Assembly (NCBI RefSeq): GCF_019399895.1
Contig: NC_091874.1
Location: forward strand, 4,776,501 to 4,840,500
Reading direction: 5' to 3'
Source: Cardiocondyla obscurior
Lineage: Eukaryota > Arthropoda > Insecta > Hymenoptera > Formicidae
Length of the DNA stretch: 64,000 nt
Made by a program: the position numbers and the translations under genes. Every line of letters starts with the position of its first letter. The first letter of the stretch is position 1. The notes beneath the pieces were generated by a model. It was given only the letters and a program-made list of their open reading frames with translations, searched no databases and was not told where the DNA came from. This document shows, in pieces, positions 24,892 through 38,572 of the stretch.

Positions 24892-27800
24892 GCAAGATTA
24901 CATGATTAAGTCGTTTATTTTTCAAATAATTAGATTTAAATTGGAAACGTTTTCGAAAATAATTATTAACTAAATTGATTTCATGTGCAGCGTATAAAAA
25001 AAAGGGAATAAAATTTGGCCGATAGGCCAATCGTTTCCGTCAAATAAATCTCGTTCGCTCGCAACAGTCAGTCTCTCTCGCGGCAACGCGCGTGTACCGT
25101 GATTTATACTTTAAATATCAAAAACTTAGTTAACGCGAAACTCGTTTACGCACTATGAGCAGAATGGAGAGGAAAAAAAGAGCTCGTCACGCTCGTCGCA
25201 CATTCAGAGTCATCGCTTCCGCGCGGGGAAATCTCATAAACGCGTACACCCGCGTGATATTATTGTACGAAGTGCTATTTAATTTTTTACACCGGGCACC
25301 AGTCGGACGAGTAACGCCGGATAAATAAAAAATAAGGATCACGCGCGCCATATATTTGCGGTCGCCGCATTTTAACGTAGTTTAAATATTTCAATTTTTG
25401 TCACAGCGACGCCGCGGCGCGTTTTAAAAACACGGATTTTACAACGCGTCCGCGATACGCGCATGCCGCAAATTTTGTAAAATTGTTTAGCGAAGGGTTC
25501 AACGCGCCTCGCTAAAATCAGCTGGCGAGCTGAAAAATGTCATCAGGTATTAAAATGTAATATTAATCGTGTTCAACTATTTGCATTCTTTGCGGCTTCT
25601 ATCAAGCGTAGAAAATATTCGTCCAGCGTGATTGGATTTCAGTTGTTCTTCGCCAGAATATATCCGTAAGTTTTTTTTTTTTTTTTTTTCCTCTCGACGA
25701 TACTTTCATCGAACCGTCCGTCGCGTGTACAATATTTCATCGCGCGCGGTGTAACCATATCTTTTTCGAGCTGCCGGCGAAATAAATAAATGGTCCTCCG
25801 CTTATCCCCTCCCGCGCCCAGGGGAAATAATGAGAAATAATGGCGTTCCCCGGCTGGTTGTCCCGCCGGTCCTACACGTCGTCGCGGCTCTTTGAAAAAC
25901 TGATCCCACGTTCAAATTAATTTATTTCTTGATATCCGCGCCCCTAGGCCGCCTTAAAAACGCGCGATACGCATACCTCTCGCAAACTATTCGCCGATAA
26001 GGAAGTCGTGACAAGAACTTTTTACTATTCGTTAAAGTTTCTAATTTATTTACGTGCTCGTTACAAACGTTAATTTATTTTTAATAAAATATTTTAATGG
26101 CCCAAATTTATTTAAATATAATATATTTTATATATTCTACGATTATTAATGATTTCTACTTTTTTTTTTTTTTTTTGACGTCTGAGATAAAAATTGTTAG
26201 GGGAACTCGTTCGGGGGAGACGGTGGATATCTAAACGCAGCCCGCGGCGTCATTTGACGTCTGATTATTCTAATTGTCTCGGGCAGGATCCTAGACAACA
26301 AGGTCCTTTGTCACGTGGCCCGCGCACCGTGAAGACGCATCGGACATGCTCCGCATTTCGGACGACCTGGCTGTTCAGCCAGGTCGCTTGTGTCGGCCCG
26401 AATATTGCATCGCCGTCGCCGTTGTGTCCCGCCGCGCGATGTCGCGCGTCCGTTTTTGGACGTGATTGACGATTGTCACGACGATGCCGTTACACCGCCG
26501 CGTCCGCAAATTTACGGGGCCGCGGCCCAAGAAGCGAATTAATTGTCGTCGCAGCTGTCTGTCCGCGCGACTTCCGCCCGACGGAATCCGTCACACACAC
26601 GTCCGTTTTCAGGGATGATCCCAACGAAGCGGTTTGGAAGTATCTCTAGATAAATGTTCTCACGACATCGTCGTCGTCGTATCGTTCAAGTGACATAATT
26701 CTTAATATATTTTTAGACCCACCCATACACTTGCTAATTATTTAATTTAAGCAAAAAGTTTTCTCTTAAATTTTTTTTATGTATAAAAAAAATTACTTCT
26801 AGTCGAGTTTAAATTATCATTCTAGAAATGTCGGAGAAATCATACTGAAATTATCCCGTATTAACATTCCTACGTATTTCCGAGTTGGTGAACATCGTTT
26901 ACATAAAGGTATTCGAATTTCACGTTAAAGCGATCTCGCATCTGCTAATCTGCTTGATTTTCAATCCTGGAACTTTCGCGCCCATAAATCACTCCTGTTC
27001 CTTCGATAATATTACTGTGTAACCAGATATCGTTTCATTCCGTCGTATCGAGATTACCTTCCCTACTACCCGAGAGAGCGGTCGGTTCGCCGTCGTCGAG
27101 AAGAGCTTAGTACGGCGATGCTGTAACGTTTTCATTATCCACCGGACTCCACCGGGCTCGTTGTTATGCCTCGTCGTCCGGCATCGCGATAATTATTTCG
27201 CGGTACACTCGGTTCACGGAAATGCGGTAACTGCGTGCGGGACAGCGTTACCGTAACCTTAAGCGGCGGTTATTGGTCCCACGAGCGTGATGCATCACGA
27301 CGCTGCGCAATGAGCCTAACTACTGAAACGCGGCAAGTAAATGAGTAATCGATAATCTGTTGGGAACCGCGCAACTTCTTCACGCGATGTTATATTATGT
27401 CGTGTAACGGATATCCCTATTGTCCACGTATATCTTATACACGTAGTCCGGACACGACCACGTATCGCCTCTCTTCTAAAAGCGATAATTAACGAAAGGC
27501 AGCAACTATTAATATTTGTAATCAACAATCCGTATTGAAGACACAATTAAAACTTTTCACGAATCTTAATCTGTATCCTTTCTCCTCGCGGTCGAGAAAG
27601 ATGTGTTAAGTTAAGTCTCGGTAACTTTCTCCTCTGTGTTTAAATTGAAAATTTAACAAAGATAATTACCGAACTTACAACGATAAAAACTTTCGAGCAG
27701 TTCAATTTTTTTTTTTTTTTTTTTGTTGATTAACAAACAATCGGAAGAATTCTTTCTTTATGCGATGGAGTTATTCGAACCGTATTCGTTTTTCTAGCCA

Positions 27801-29707
27801 GTTTACCGTTAAATTGGCCGACAACCGATTAACTTTCTCTGTAGCATTTCCCTAGTAATTATGAGCTTACCTTCCCCTCTCGTGATTAGCGCGGCGCCTA
27901 CAGGTTTAATTTTAGTGCATCTCTACGTCGGGTTTCCAATTGCACAATTTTCTCTCTGTCTTTTGCGTACTAAACCGATTCAACATTCATATTTGAGGAA
28001 CTGCATTCTCATCGCACTCGCAAAAGCCTTCCGACACGCGATACGCCATGAAAATTCGAACCCGCTTCGGTTTCTATCGATCCAATCAATTTAATTTACT
28101 GCATAACGGTAACAAGTGTCTAACAAACAAAACGGAAAAAGAATGAAAAAGAAAATATTTTGCTCTCTCCATTCTCCTCGATTATTACTATCGAAGTTGA
28201 TAAAAGTTCGGTCGGATATAGATTCGTGTGGGAAAAAAAAAAGAAGAAAAAAACGCACGATTCTACACAGCCGCAAAAACTAATTATATCTACGCAGACA
28301 CGGCGATGTGATAAAATAATAGAAATTATAATATATCATTGCATAATTCAGTTATCAGGTACCTATTATCTCGAACGTACTCTCATAATACGAAATTTTT
28401 ACGCATTTACTTCATCTCGTATTTATATGTGCAGTTAACAGTCCAATTAACAATATCGAAATACCTCGAGATTGTATTTCGAAATCCTGAAACGTGATAA
28501 AATTCGCGTGCATTCGGAAATATCTTCGGGAGAAATATACGCGATGCGATGTGGAAAGAGGAGGAACAAGTAATTGGACCGTTTCGCTAATAATGTCATG
28601 GATAATTATCGCTAAATTGACGATACTATGTTGTTAGTTGTGCCGTTAGTTATTTTATACGATCCTGCATATTATACTAGTGTGATGAAATTAAACTGCT
28701 AACATACGCGATATCAAAACGTTTACGTAGAACGCAGACGTGGCGCGATAGCGATTCCGTTGAAAATTTTATAAACATTTTTAAATATTTCGCACAAAAT
28801 TATTTCACGATAAGCACATTATGAAATGAAGATAGCGGCTTGAGAGCATTATGCGTATTAATCTCTTTGGAAATACATTTTGTTTTATTAAAAATAATAT
28901 GAAATATTTTGTATTTCACGATATTTTGTAAAGTAGAATTTATATGCGGAAATATATATACTTTTAGTTAATTACAAATTGTTTGTTTTTTAGTAAAATA
29001 TCTCATGCGTGTAAAATAATATATTAATTTTTGCTTTGTATTTTTTACGTTACATATGTAATTTTCCGGAAAATTTTATATTTTTGTGTCACGGAAAATG
29101 GCTTTTCTTTGATACTACACGCGAGACGAAGGAAAATCCTTCACAGAGCGAGCTTCAAAGAGCTACTTCCATATATGGCATCCCTAACGACCGAGTAGTA
29201 ATTTTCTGACTCCGTATACGTCACTCCTCTTTCCATTGTATCCTTTCCCCTTTGATTAAGATTAGTACTCCCCGATTTCAATTTAACTCACATTTTTAAT
29301 TAACCGTGTCGCAGTTAGGCTGTTTAACCGAAAAGAAGGGGGTGAATAAAAAGCGAACCTTTACCTGGTTACCTAAATATTCAGCACCATTCATTACTAA
29401 TACAATAATATGCAAATTGGTTTACGTAATACAATACGTGTCCGAAAACGGCATAGCCTCGTACACAAGTGGCGTTTTTCTCGCCGCGCTAAAATGTCGC
29501 TTTCTTCGAAGACGGCGCACTTTTATTATTAGAACCGACGCGCGATTTTTACCTGGAAACTTTCAAACGTTACATCTATATTGCATTTACCGTGACCGAC
29601 TTAGCGACAGATACACAAATCAGATACGGCTTGTAATGTATATACATGTTCCAAGTGCGACGATGAACCGCAGTGATAAAACTGTATTAATCTTTTTTGC
29701 GCAACAG
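24892..29707 (+). other. GC-AG intron between the two Ig2 exons
   Basis: Starts GCAAGA and ends TTTTTTGCGCAACAG. The boundary is fixed by protein logic: AG at 24890-24891 joins A at 29708 to give Arg in SRLRI, a run conserved in Dpr proteins. No GT within a few bases of 24891 preserves the frame. The intron carries a hairpin cluster at 26.36-26.46 kb, T runs at 25673-25689, 26161-26176 and 27709-27724, and the very AT-rich stretch 28.75-29.1 kb. No nested gene is recognised. Confidence 0.85.
26363..26386. repeat. Perfect 10-bp hairpin
   Basis: CGACCTGGCT (26363-26372), loop GTTC, then AGCCAGGTCG (26377-26386) is a perfect 10-bp stem. Two more short dyads follow within 80 bases: GCGCGATGTCGCGC and GTCC-gtttt-GGAC near 26436-26463. 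All lie in a CpG-rich patch (26270-26600) in the GC-AG intron. This could be a structured RNA element or a set of dyad binding sites. Confidence 0.75.
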
Positions 29708-29805
29708 ATTGAGGATCACGCATGCGAAGCTCAGTGACTCCGGAAACTACAGTTGCGTTCCTACCGTGGCGGAGAGAGCGAGTGTCAACGTGCACGTGAT
29801 CAATG
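29708..29805 (+). CDS. dpr1: Dpr-family receptor, exon completing Ig domain 2
   Basis: Starts with A, completing the split Arg codon, and reads LRITHAKLSDSGNYSCVP then TVAERASVNVHVIN. The D-S-G-N-Y-S-C core (Cys at 29754-29756) is the F strand of an Ig fold and supplies the second disulfide Cys. The VNVHVI stretch is the G strand. VPTVA followed by a V-x-V-H-V-I strand is typical of Dpr family members. It ends with G of a split Gly codon at a strong donor, G|GTAAGT. The frame that reads on into the intron to 30026 is not part of the protein. Confidence 0.93.
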
Positions 29806-32493
29806 GTAAGTTCACCGGAAATGCCATAACTGATCCACGCGACAAGATAATCCCTATATCCACGTCGATCACTTATCCCGGGGTTTTGCTCACCCGACCG
29901 TTTGTTTATCGCAGTGCATTAACCCTTTCACGCACGACATATCCCTTTACCGACGACTTCATCTACTCGCACGCCTGCCCGCAGGAAATTAAAATATTAA
30001 AGCGTACACCTTTTGACCGGAAGTAATTGTTTAAACATTAAATCGAAACGAGACGACCGCAGAGTTTTTCGTAAAACAGTTTTAACGCCCATAATCGATT
30101 GCAGTCTATTACCGCGAGTTCGCGTATTCAAAGACAAACTTAAATTTTATTTTTGCTGTATTTTTACTTTCATATTGAAAACCAGAAAGTGAATAAAAAA
30201 TAATGAATTCAACGTAATGAGTTTTAAATACTGACATTAATACGTTGTGTTTTATCGCATTTTTTTTTTATTATAAATTTAATTTTAATTGTGCGCATAT
30301 ATAATTATCAAAATCACCGGGGATTTTTATTTCGCCTCGAAAAAAACGAGTGATTTAATGAATTATGCATGAATCGTACACGCGAGGCATATTGTCGACT
30401 TATTGTCCATCCTGCTGTTTTTCCGTTCGCCTTATGATCGCCAGGCGACGTATAAAAATTGCCCGATATCGCCGGCGGCATCGCGTTTTCTGGCCGGGCG
30501 TACAAAAAAGAGCGTAATATCCAGCGAGAGGAGCCTCGCGAAGATGAAAGGCAGAACGTGCGGGCCGTTTAAAAGGCGTTTCTACAGCAGTCTCGCAGGA
30601 AATCGAACTTAAATTACAGTCTATTGCAAGAAACTCTCGATCATTCTCGATTTTCGTTAACTGCGTGACTGGAGAAATACTAATCAATTAAGCTACAAAG
30701 GAAAAAATTCCATTGCGCTGTTCTTTGTCTTAATAATTTTTGTAATCAATTTTTCGCAGTTTGACGTAACTGTTTCGGGACTTATATATATATTTTTTTT
30801 TTCCCTCCTCAACTACAGAGTTTCTTATCGAACCGATCGACGTAAAGTGTCGTAAAGAGAAATAGACGAAATAAACGAGCGAGGGATCAGTATGATACTC
30901 CTGTAATTTGCAGGCAAGACCGTCGCTGGTATCAGCCAAGCTCGACGTACCATTTTACTGCCGGCCATTATCTTCCTTTTGTTATGCCGGTTCTAGCGAA
31001 ACGTAATTCAATTCCTCGCCAAGGTTCGACTCGTTCGGCCGTCCACCCGTCTTTTCAACAACCGCCGGTCTTTTCATCGAGCTAAATTCCCGAAGGATTT
31101 CCGTTCGTTCCCTCCCTTCGAATTGCATCCCGCGGTACATACTGTATGCGTAGATAGATGATTTTCTATAACGAACTCTTGCCGGCTCGTGATTATTTCA
31201 TGTCTCTTACCGTAGATCCGAAAAAAAAGAAAAAAAAACACGAGATTCTTTCTATCAGCGAAGTTTCGAAATACCACTTTGCCGGCGTTTAAAGCGGATG
31301 ATCTCGAATAACGATCGCGCGGGCAGTTCCACTGATTAACATATCAAGATCGATGATAATGCGCGACAACGGGAGCGCGAGTGACGATGAAATATTGACG
31401 GCAAGTGATATACACGGCGAAATATATCACCAAAATGTATTATTTTTTTTTTTTTAAGGCCGGAATTAAAGTGCCAATATGAGCGATAAATATATGCGAA
31501 ATATGTTTCGAGAATGTATTTCTACTTTTCTCTCGGATATTTTGTACGCATTACAAAATCGGAGTGATTTAATTACGTAATGAAATTGCAGGGATACCCG
31601 TGGAGTTTTTGGTATGTTCTATCTTGAATATATTACGCGAATGTGCGCGAGGGCGATCGGAAATTTACGATATCGCCAAATCGTTCAACAAACGTATTTC
31701 AACGAGCACTGACCGAACAATGCAATGCGTGTTTTACATTAATGCAAGTATAACTAATACGCCGACGTCTTTGTTAGGCGCGAGTTCGGATACCGGAGAT
31801 ATAATAACAAACCGTTTTACTCCATCCGAGCGTAGTTAGTATTTGATTAAACCTGTATGCAACTTGTAGTCCAACTACAATGGCCGTTCTCCGCCTCAAT
31901 AGTTCCCGGCCAGTTTTAGCCGCGAAGGATAATATTTTTTCTAGAAACTAATAGACTTCATAATTGCGTTTGAAGAAAACTGAATATTTTTACTGCCCGG
32001 ACAAATGAATTAAACGTTGGATTAGAAATTTAAACGGCTGATGTATCGTCGTATTAGAGTATTTTTGGGCGTTCCTGATTGCGAATCGCCGATTTGCAGA
32101 GATTTAACGCGCGAGCAATTTTCCAGAAATACAGAGCGCTCTTAGATGCACGTGCGCATTCGATTGAAGCCCGGCCCCATTTGTAAAAAGAAGATAATCC
32201 GTTTTTACGTTCGGCTCGTCTGTAGTTGGACAGGGAATTATGTGCACTCGTTAAAGCTCTCGTATTTACGCCTTCAATCGCATGAGAATTTTTATTGCGC
32301 GACTTATGTCGCGTGCTGAATGTTTTATAGGATCGCGATGGCGTTCGATTGGCGTCAATCGTTTCGCACTAAAATCGCAATAAAATTACATTCGCTTCTT
32401 TTTATCGCAGGCCGCGAGGTGAACTTACGTGCAGCGAGGCTTTTAAAAGAGCTAGTATTAACTGCAATTTAATCAAAGTAGTGTGCGTTCTTT

Positions 32494-33012
32494 TTGCCGA
32501 TTTATTTATTAGTTCGACAAGAATTATACGTGAAGAAATCAACTTGCGCGCAACCCTTACGATCTGACCCTCTGTATGCTACAAAATGTGATCTGTCTTC
32601 ACGTGCAGCGCACACTGATCTATATTTTATTCAACGCATTTTCATATTTATCGCAAAATCTAACGCTTATTCAAACGTAACACCTGCCGCAAATAAAAAA
32701 AAAATCTTCAATTTGCAGTTAAAAACCGTTGCTGTCGCAGATAAAATAACCGTTCTACTCTTTATGAATGTTTGGAATTGGAATTTCATAAAATACAAAC
32801 GTAAGTTTCGGATCGTTTTGCATCGCTATCGAAAATTGCTTTTCCCTCCCGCCGTTATTCATTACACCGTGCAGATTTGCGCGCGGAACGCAAATGTACT
32901 CGCGTTTAATGATTTTTGCGTAAAAGCGCCGACCGCTGCTCAAGGGAATCAGCATGAAATGTCAATTACATGGAAATTGAGAAGCGGGGGCGGGCTATAC
33001 CACGCTGAATAA
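32494..33012 (+). other. 172-codon open frame, unrecognised
   Basis: Open frame beginning at a TTG. The first in-frame ATG is much further in, so the coding claim is weak. It encodes a basic, Lys/Tyr/Phe-rich sequence without a signal peptide, repeats or a domain I recognise. Its composition matches the surrounding intron and no splice signals frame it. It could be chance or a decayed element. Confidence 0.12.
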
Positions 33013-36000
33013 TTCGCAAATTTGTTCGAACGGTTATAAGGTGCGCTCTGAATGCAAACGCGCGGGGCTCACTGACAGTTCGCGCACATGTCAAAGTAAT
33101 TAGATGCGACGGACGTGCGGGATGACAGGAAAATCACGCGTGATTGTTATTATCGCAGCGACGATTTTTCCTTTGTCAAACGCGATCGATTCTTGACCGA
33201 AGCGATATCACTGTCGTCATCGCGTTTAAATTCTCGTTGCATTTCCTATCGCCGCCGCGTGCGTATTGACGAAAAATAATTAGACAGCTAATAACCATAT
33301 GAATATAATAAATTAGAATGCAACGGATCTCGCTGCCCTAACAATGAAAAATCGTTGTTTTCTCGCCACGTTTGTCGTATAAAAAAATTTTTTTACGTGA
33401 TTTTTTATGATATAGCACCTGTACATCGTAACATGTCGAAATTGCAATGTTTATTATTATTCTTTCGCTGTTGTTGATTATTACGGAAATTGCGGCTTTA
33501 TTTTGCGTTGCGTGGTAATTGAATTTTTTGACGCACGTGATAAGCGACGCAGATATCCATCCCCTGGTGGAATCGCATCAACTTTTCGATCAACTTTTGA
33601 CGTAGTTGATAATTTTTATCAACGCGAAAGTTAATTACTTCACCAAACGAAGCGGTTTGCGTTTCACGGGGCAAAATTCTTTTATTACTCGATGTCGGCA
33701 GAGCGAATCGACAGATTTTCGCTCAGTGTACCCGCTCGCGCAAAAAGTTCCGTTCTTACAAACACGATCCCCGATCGCTATTGATCCAGCGACTCGTTTC
33801 GGACGTCGAACGGATTTTAAATGCGTCGCTCGCTTCGTTTCATATGATTTCAGTATCGATCATCTCGGCTGCGATAAATGCGCGGAACTCGCGAGATATC
33901 CGCGCGGATAGGAAATGCAAATAATAAATGTGATTCGCGCGGGAATGACGATTCAACGCGTGATCCGATTTTTTTTTTTTTTTTTCGACACAGTTAACAA
34001 TGAGTCTTAATAATTTGCAGAAAAGATAGGACGCGATGGGGTGTTGTTAAAACAGTTGTTCCCATTGTCGTTACCACGTTACAAGAAGTATATAAAGGTT
34101 GGTTATTAACGACGGCACGAAAACTCGATGCGATTATGTCCGCGTGCTTCCGAAGAAATTACTTGCACGTTTATAATTAACTCGAGTTCTTACACTCGCC
34201 GGCAACAAAGTGATTCGCATTTCGCGTATTTAATCGCGGCATTATTCGTGACGAGCAGATGAAAAAGCTCGCAGTCTCGGGTAATCTCGAGCCTTTGGCA
34301 AAATGATTGCATCGCACGCGCAATTTCTTACGAGGCACGCGACATAATTAAATTGAATTTCGGTTACGACGTTCGGTAAACCATAACCACCGCATTTAGC
34401 TCCCGTAAATTCGGATTAATCCGGATTATATGGACCCGCGCGCTTTCGGTTACCCTCTGATCGATGAACTTATTGTGAATTCATTACAAGTGTCGCGTGC
34501 GATTGATTGCTCCAAATTGGACGAGCGGTTGCCAATTGCGTCCATTGACGTTAATTAAAAATATACCAAAGACGGAAATTACCAAGGAAGAACAATTTTG
34601 TTTACTGCTAAATGTTCCGATTAGTTAATAGTTAATTTGTCTTTTCGGTAAAGCTGCGCGTATTATATTGTTCTATTATATATTGCGTGCTAAGAAGAAG
34701 CGTCTTTCTCTGTGCAATTGTTCTAAGTGACATAATATATGTAACGCGGATGAAAATGAGAAGACATTATAGTCTATTAAAATCACATAATTGGCAAATG
34801 ACTCTACTAATTGTAAGCACTATTGCTATCTACTACAATTTGAGAACTCTCGGCTCACGACTACCAAGTACGTATGTATACTATCGGGTCGAAACCGTAA
34901 TAGGTTTTCCGCAATTCGCCTGCACTTCGTGTAACAAACACCACTACAGATCCCGCATCACTGATCCCGTAGAGCGGCGGCCGCGCCTTGAATAATAATG
35001 CCGTTTGTAATTGCCGCTTTAATTCTTACGTTATCGAAAAGATAAATTCACTTGTTCAATTGACTCCATTGATTGTCCACGGAAAAAAATTGCCTTGCTC
35101 GGCGAGTTTTTGTTTAGAAATTTTCGCAAATTAAAAGAAAAAAAAAAAAATAACGCGATTTTGTGAAGCCCGTTATTACGCGGTTTGGTGAATCAATTTT
35201 ATCAGTGCTGACGACGCGTTACAGAATTCGCATTTTGATACTGCTAATGTCCACGCAGCGTTACAATCTATCGCGTGTTATGTACTCCATAAACTGAAGT
35301 CCGAACCACAAACGATTGTCAAAGTTGTACAACTAGATAGTTGCGATATGTGCGAATTGCGGTGTTCATATGGTATTAATACTAGCCACACGGAGTTATT
35401 GTCACGATCGTTTTCATTTCTTCGTATTAAAAATTGTTATTATTAATAAAAAATTACAATAACTCCGCAATTGGCGCATAAAAAATATTTTAGATAATTA
35501 TTATTGCGTTATAAAGGTACTTTCAATTTTGCGATTTGCGAGCAAACGCCCGCGTTTGATCGGAATATTTATCTCAAGCCTTCGATGGCGTTCAAAGGGT
35601 CTCGCTTTGAAAGGAGAGATTCGTCAAACAAGCTGATGAATGCCCACTAATTTCTTCGGCTAATTAATTTATCGCGCGGACTTCTTGTTTCAGGTTTCGT
35701 CGTAATTTACTGCACGTCCGTTTCGCTGGACGTCTTTCGTTCGCCACGCTTCCTGCACCGCATATGTAAATGCGAGAGTTAACGCCACAGAACGCGCGCG
35801 GATCAGACCTCACGGCTAATGGGATTTTGCGTTACGCGATAAAGCAGTCGCCCGATGATTCATACTGATTCTCTCCGACAAATATTACTCTTTTTTCCCC
35901 TTCCCGAATGTTCAACGTTCGATCGTTTTTTAATAAAGCGGGTGTTTTTTTTTTTTAACGACCGAGCTACGATAATTAAATCACGTAATAAACACGTTTT

Positions 36001-37329
36001 GTGGTACGCGTACCTGCGGCTTTCAAGAACAAATATAATTATGTTTATTACTTCTGTCATATTTCACGTTCTAACAATTTAACGTTTATTTTTTACATAC
36101 GTGAAAAATATGTAGTCAGCGGAAAATTAATTTACAGAAATTAGCGTTCGTGAAAATCTACATTTGAACGAGAAGTTCAATAATTATTACAATTGTAGCA
36201 ATTGTTTTTTTATTTTGTCCCTGCCGCTATTTTCCTTCCGTCTTTCCATTTCAGAGAGCTCTTCGGAGAATATTTTAGAAATCCTCAATTCGAAAATCGA
36301 AACAAACGGGGGAAGGAATACGTTTCAACGAGGAAATTAATTTTTGAAACTGAAAGTGCTGTTATTATGCAACGTAACGAAGTAATAGCAATGCCTTAAG
36401 CGCAGTAATTATTCCCCATTCCACTCTATGGTATTATAATCTTTCCCCTGGCCATTTTCAATCTACGTGAACTCATTCAAGGTCCGATAGGTTCATTCTG
36501 ACAGCCCGTATGCCAATCCATGAAATTTCTATTTCCAAGGGACACGAGATTTTCAGCCATTACGAACGGAAATTGCAGCTATTATTATAATGACGCGTTT
36601 AATGAGAGAACAACGGGGGCAGACATGGGGGAGAAACGGGGACGGGAAGTTGCGCTCGCCCCGGAGAAGCGGGAATTGAGACGGAGAGAAAAATCACCTT
36701 TAACGGAAAAGCGAATTATTTTAATTATTTTTGCGCCGCGGTCGCATATACCATCGACGACTATCCCGCGCGGTTGAATATACGTCGGAAACGGTATTTA
36801 TTCGACGTTGTTCTCCGCGGAAAAAGTTTTAATCGAGACCTGGCTGAAATCGCGCGCGCGCATCTACTCTTTTCCTAGGTAATTTTTATTACTTCCCTCG
36901 GCCAGCGACACCCATTTATCTCGCCTTCTTGATTTATCTCCCTACTTTAAAGCAGATTAATCGTATACCGCGCGTAGACGAGCCGGCTTACCGCGGAATA
37001 CAAGAACCCGCGGCGTTGCTCCGCGAGGATTAACCGCAGAGGCGTGCGCGAGATCGCGCAGGATAATCGGAGTAACGGCGTCTCACGTTAGACACAACGA
37101 CCGCAACAAGACGCGGGTGAAGCATCAACGATTTTCGGAGGAAAATTGCTAATGTTACGCGAGAACGTTCGCACGTAATGGAATGAAATGGATAAAAGTC
37201 GAGGGGCGCGATGAAACCATTTAACATTATACTTTTTCCGCCTTCCCCGCTCTTTTTGTTCGAAGAACTTGTGTTTTTCACAAAAGCGCATATACGGAGA
37301 CGGCGAAATGACATAGTCGTCGATTTAGT

Positions 37330-37914
37330 TTACCGCGTTCCGATTTTATTCAACTCCTCTTGATTTTGTCCCCGACGGGTCGTCGCTCTTTCGGTTACGC
37401 GTCGCGGAGAAGGACTGCAAAGTTTTTCAATGGCGTCTAAACGAATAGCGCGGATGGACATTTCCCTGTGCAAGGACTCAACGAACTCAATGTCCTCTTT
37501 GAAAGCCCGGTCAACGACGATGACACGTCCGGGGACACTTGTGTACGCATGCACGAACGTTCAATTTTGCGAAAAAGTCCAAGATCGCTCGCGAAAATAT
37601 TTTCTACCAACCGGCGCATTTTATTTTTACCAAATCGAATATGGATTATCGGCAGCGCTTTTCTGCTCATTTTCAGATCGACGCGTAACCGATCAGTCAA
37701 GCATACGTCCGATCGAATTGAAATGCTACCGCGGCATCTCGATTGTCGCCGCAGCCGTCATCGTCGTCGCCAGTGCCATCCCCGACATGACAGCATTTCT
37801 AATTCTCCCTGCCACCCTCGTGCCCGCGTGGCACTTTGCCAGGCATTTCCGCATAATACATCTTCCCGATGCATTGTGCGTCTCGATTACCACGAGGAAC
37901 GTTTAACTCTATGA
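37330..37914. other. CpG-rich patch with four overlapping ORFs
   Basis: Two + frames (37430-37906, 158 codons; 37468-37914, 148 codons) and two minus frames (37330-37554 and 37437-37700) are open together. One + frame ends in a hydrophobic stretch (VAAAVIVVASAI) and the minus 74-codon frame contains RVIVVDRAFKEDIEF. None matches a family I know. Simultaneous openness points to CpG-rich composition or to a decayed coding fragment. Confidence 0.15.
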
Positions 37915-38572
37915 GTACTACATAGCATTCGAATTTCTCTTTCTGCGCTTCTTATTTTAATTATTTTACAACGAAATATGAGAGAGAATTTTACAGTTTT
38001 ATTTTTATTTATTTATTAATTTTTTAAAATAAAATTATAGCAAAAAGTAAAGAGAAAAATTTGTTTAATTACATGCGACGAAGAATCGAGTGTGCATTAA
38101 TTATTCATAAACAATTCGTTTGAAATTTTCTGCTAAATGCAAGCTATAACTAATTATTTCAATAACGATATTTGATATTTTTCACCGACGCGAGAGCTCC
38201 GCGAGCGTTGCAATTTACGAATGTATTGCCGACCGTTAATGAACTGCTTAATTATCGAGTAATTTTAGTCATATCAGTTACGCGGTGAAGACGGGTGTAT
38301 TAAACGCCAAACGTACACGCATGTGCGACGAACGCACATTTCCCGCGGTATTTCAATAGTAATGCATACGGAAAGCATCGGGATGCGCCTCGAAATCCCG
38401 AAGCTACTTGTAATTCGAGACGCTGTATACATCTACCTTTTCGGTATCCAATATCCCCCAAGTACTCGAAATACTTCCGATATCAGGAGCGCCTCGGGGC
38501 GTTCGCATCGGTTGAAACTCCAACCTGACGTATCGTTGCGGTCAGTCAACAAAATATATTCATGCGGAATGT

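Larger units (their letters stand above)
29806..38572. other. Giant last intron, 5' part
   Basis: Begins GTAAGT and runs about 29.9 kb to 59702. In this part no exon of the host gene is recognised. The longest open frame is 172 codons (32494-33012, +), reached only from a TTG start in AT-rich DNA. It shows no known domain. A patch at 37330-37914 is open in several overlapping frames on both strands. T or A runs occur at 30247-30257, 31441-31456, 33970-33986, 35140-35151 and 35946-35957. Confidence 0.45.

Noticed and set aside
28050..28066. Minus-strand GGGTTCGAAT, another B-box-like word
   Set aside because: The flanks cannot form a T-arm stem and no cloverleaf is possible.
29806..30026. Continuation of the second Ig2 exon frame past GTAAGT
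   Set aside because: Homology stops exactly at the donor and resumes at 59703 with GEHPAAMQH, so this is intronic.
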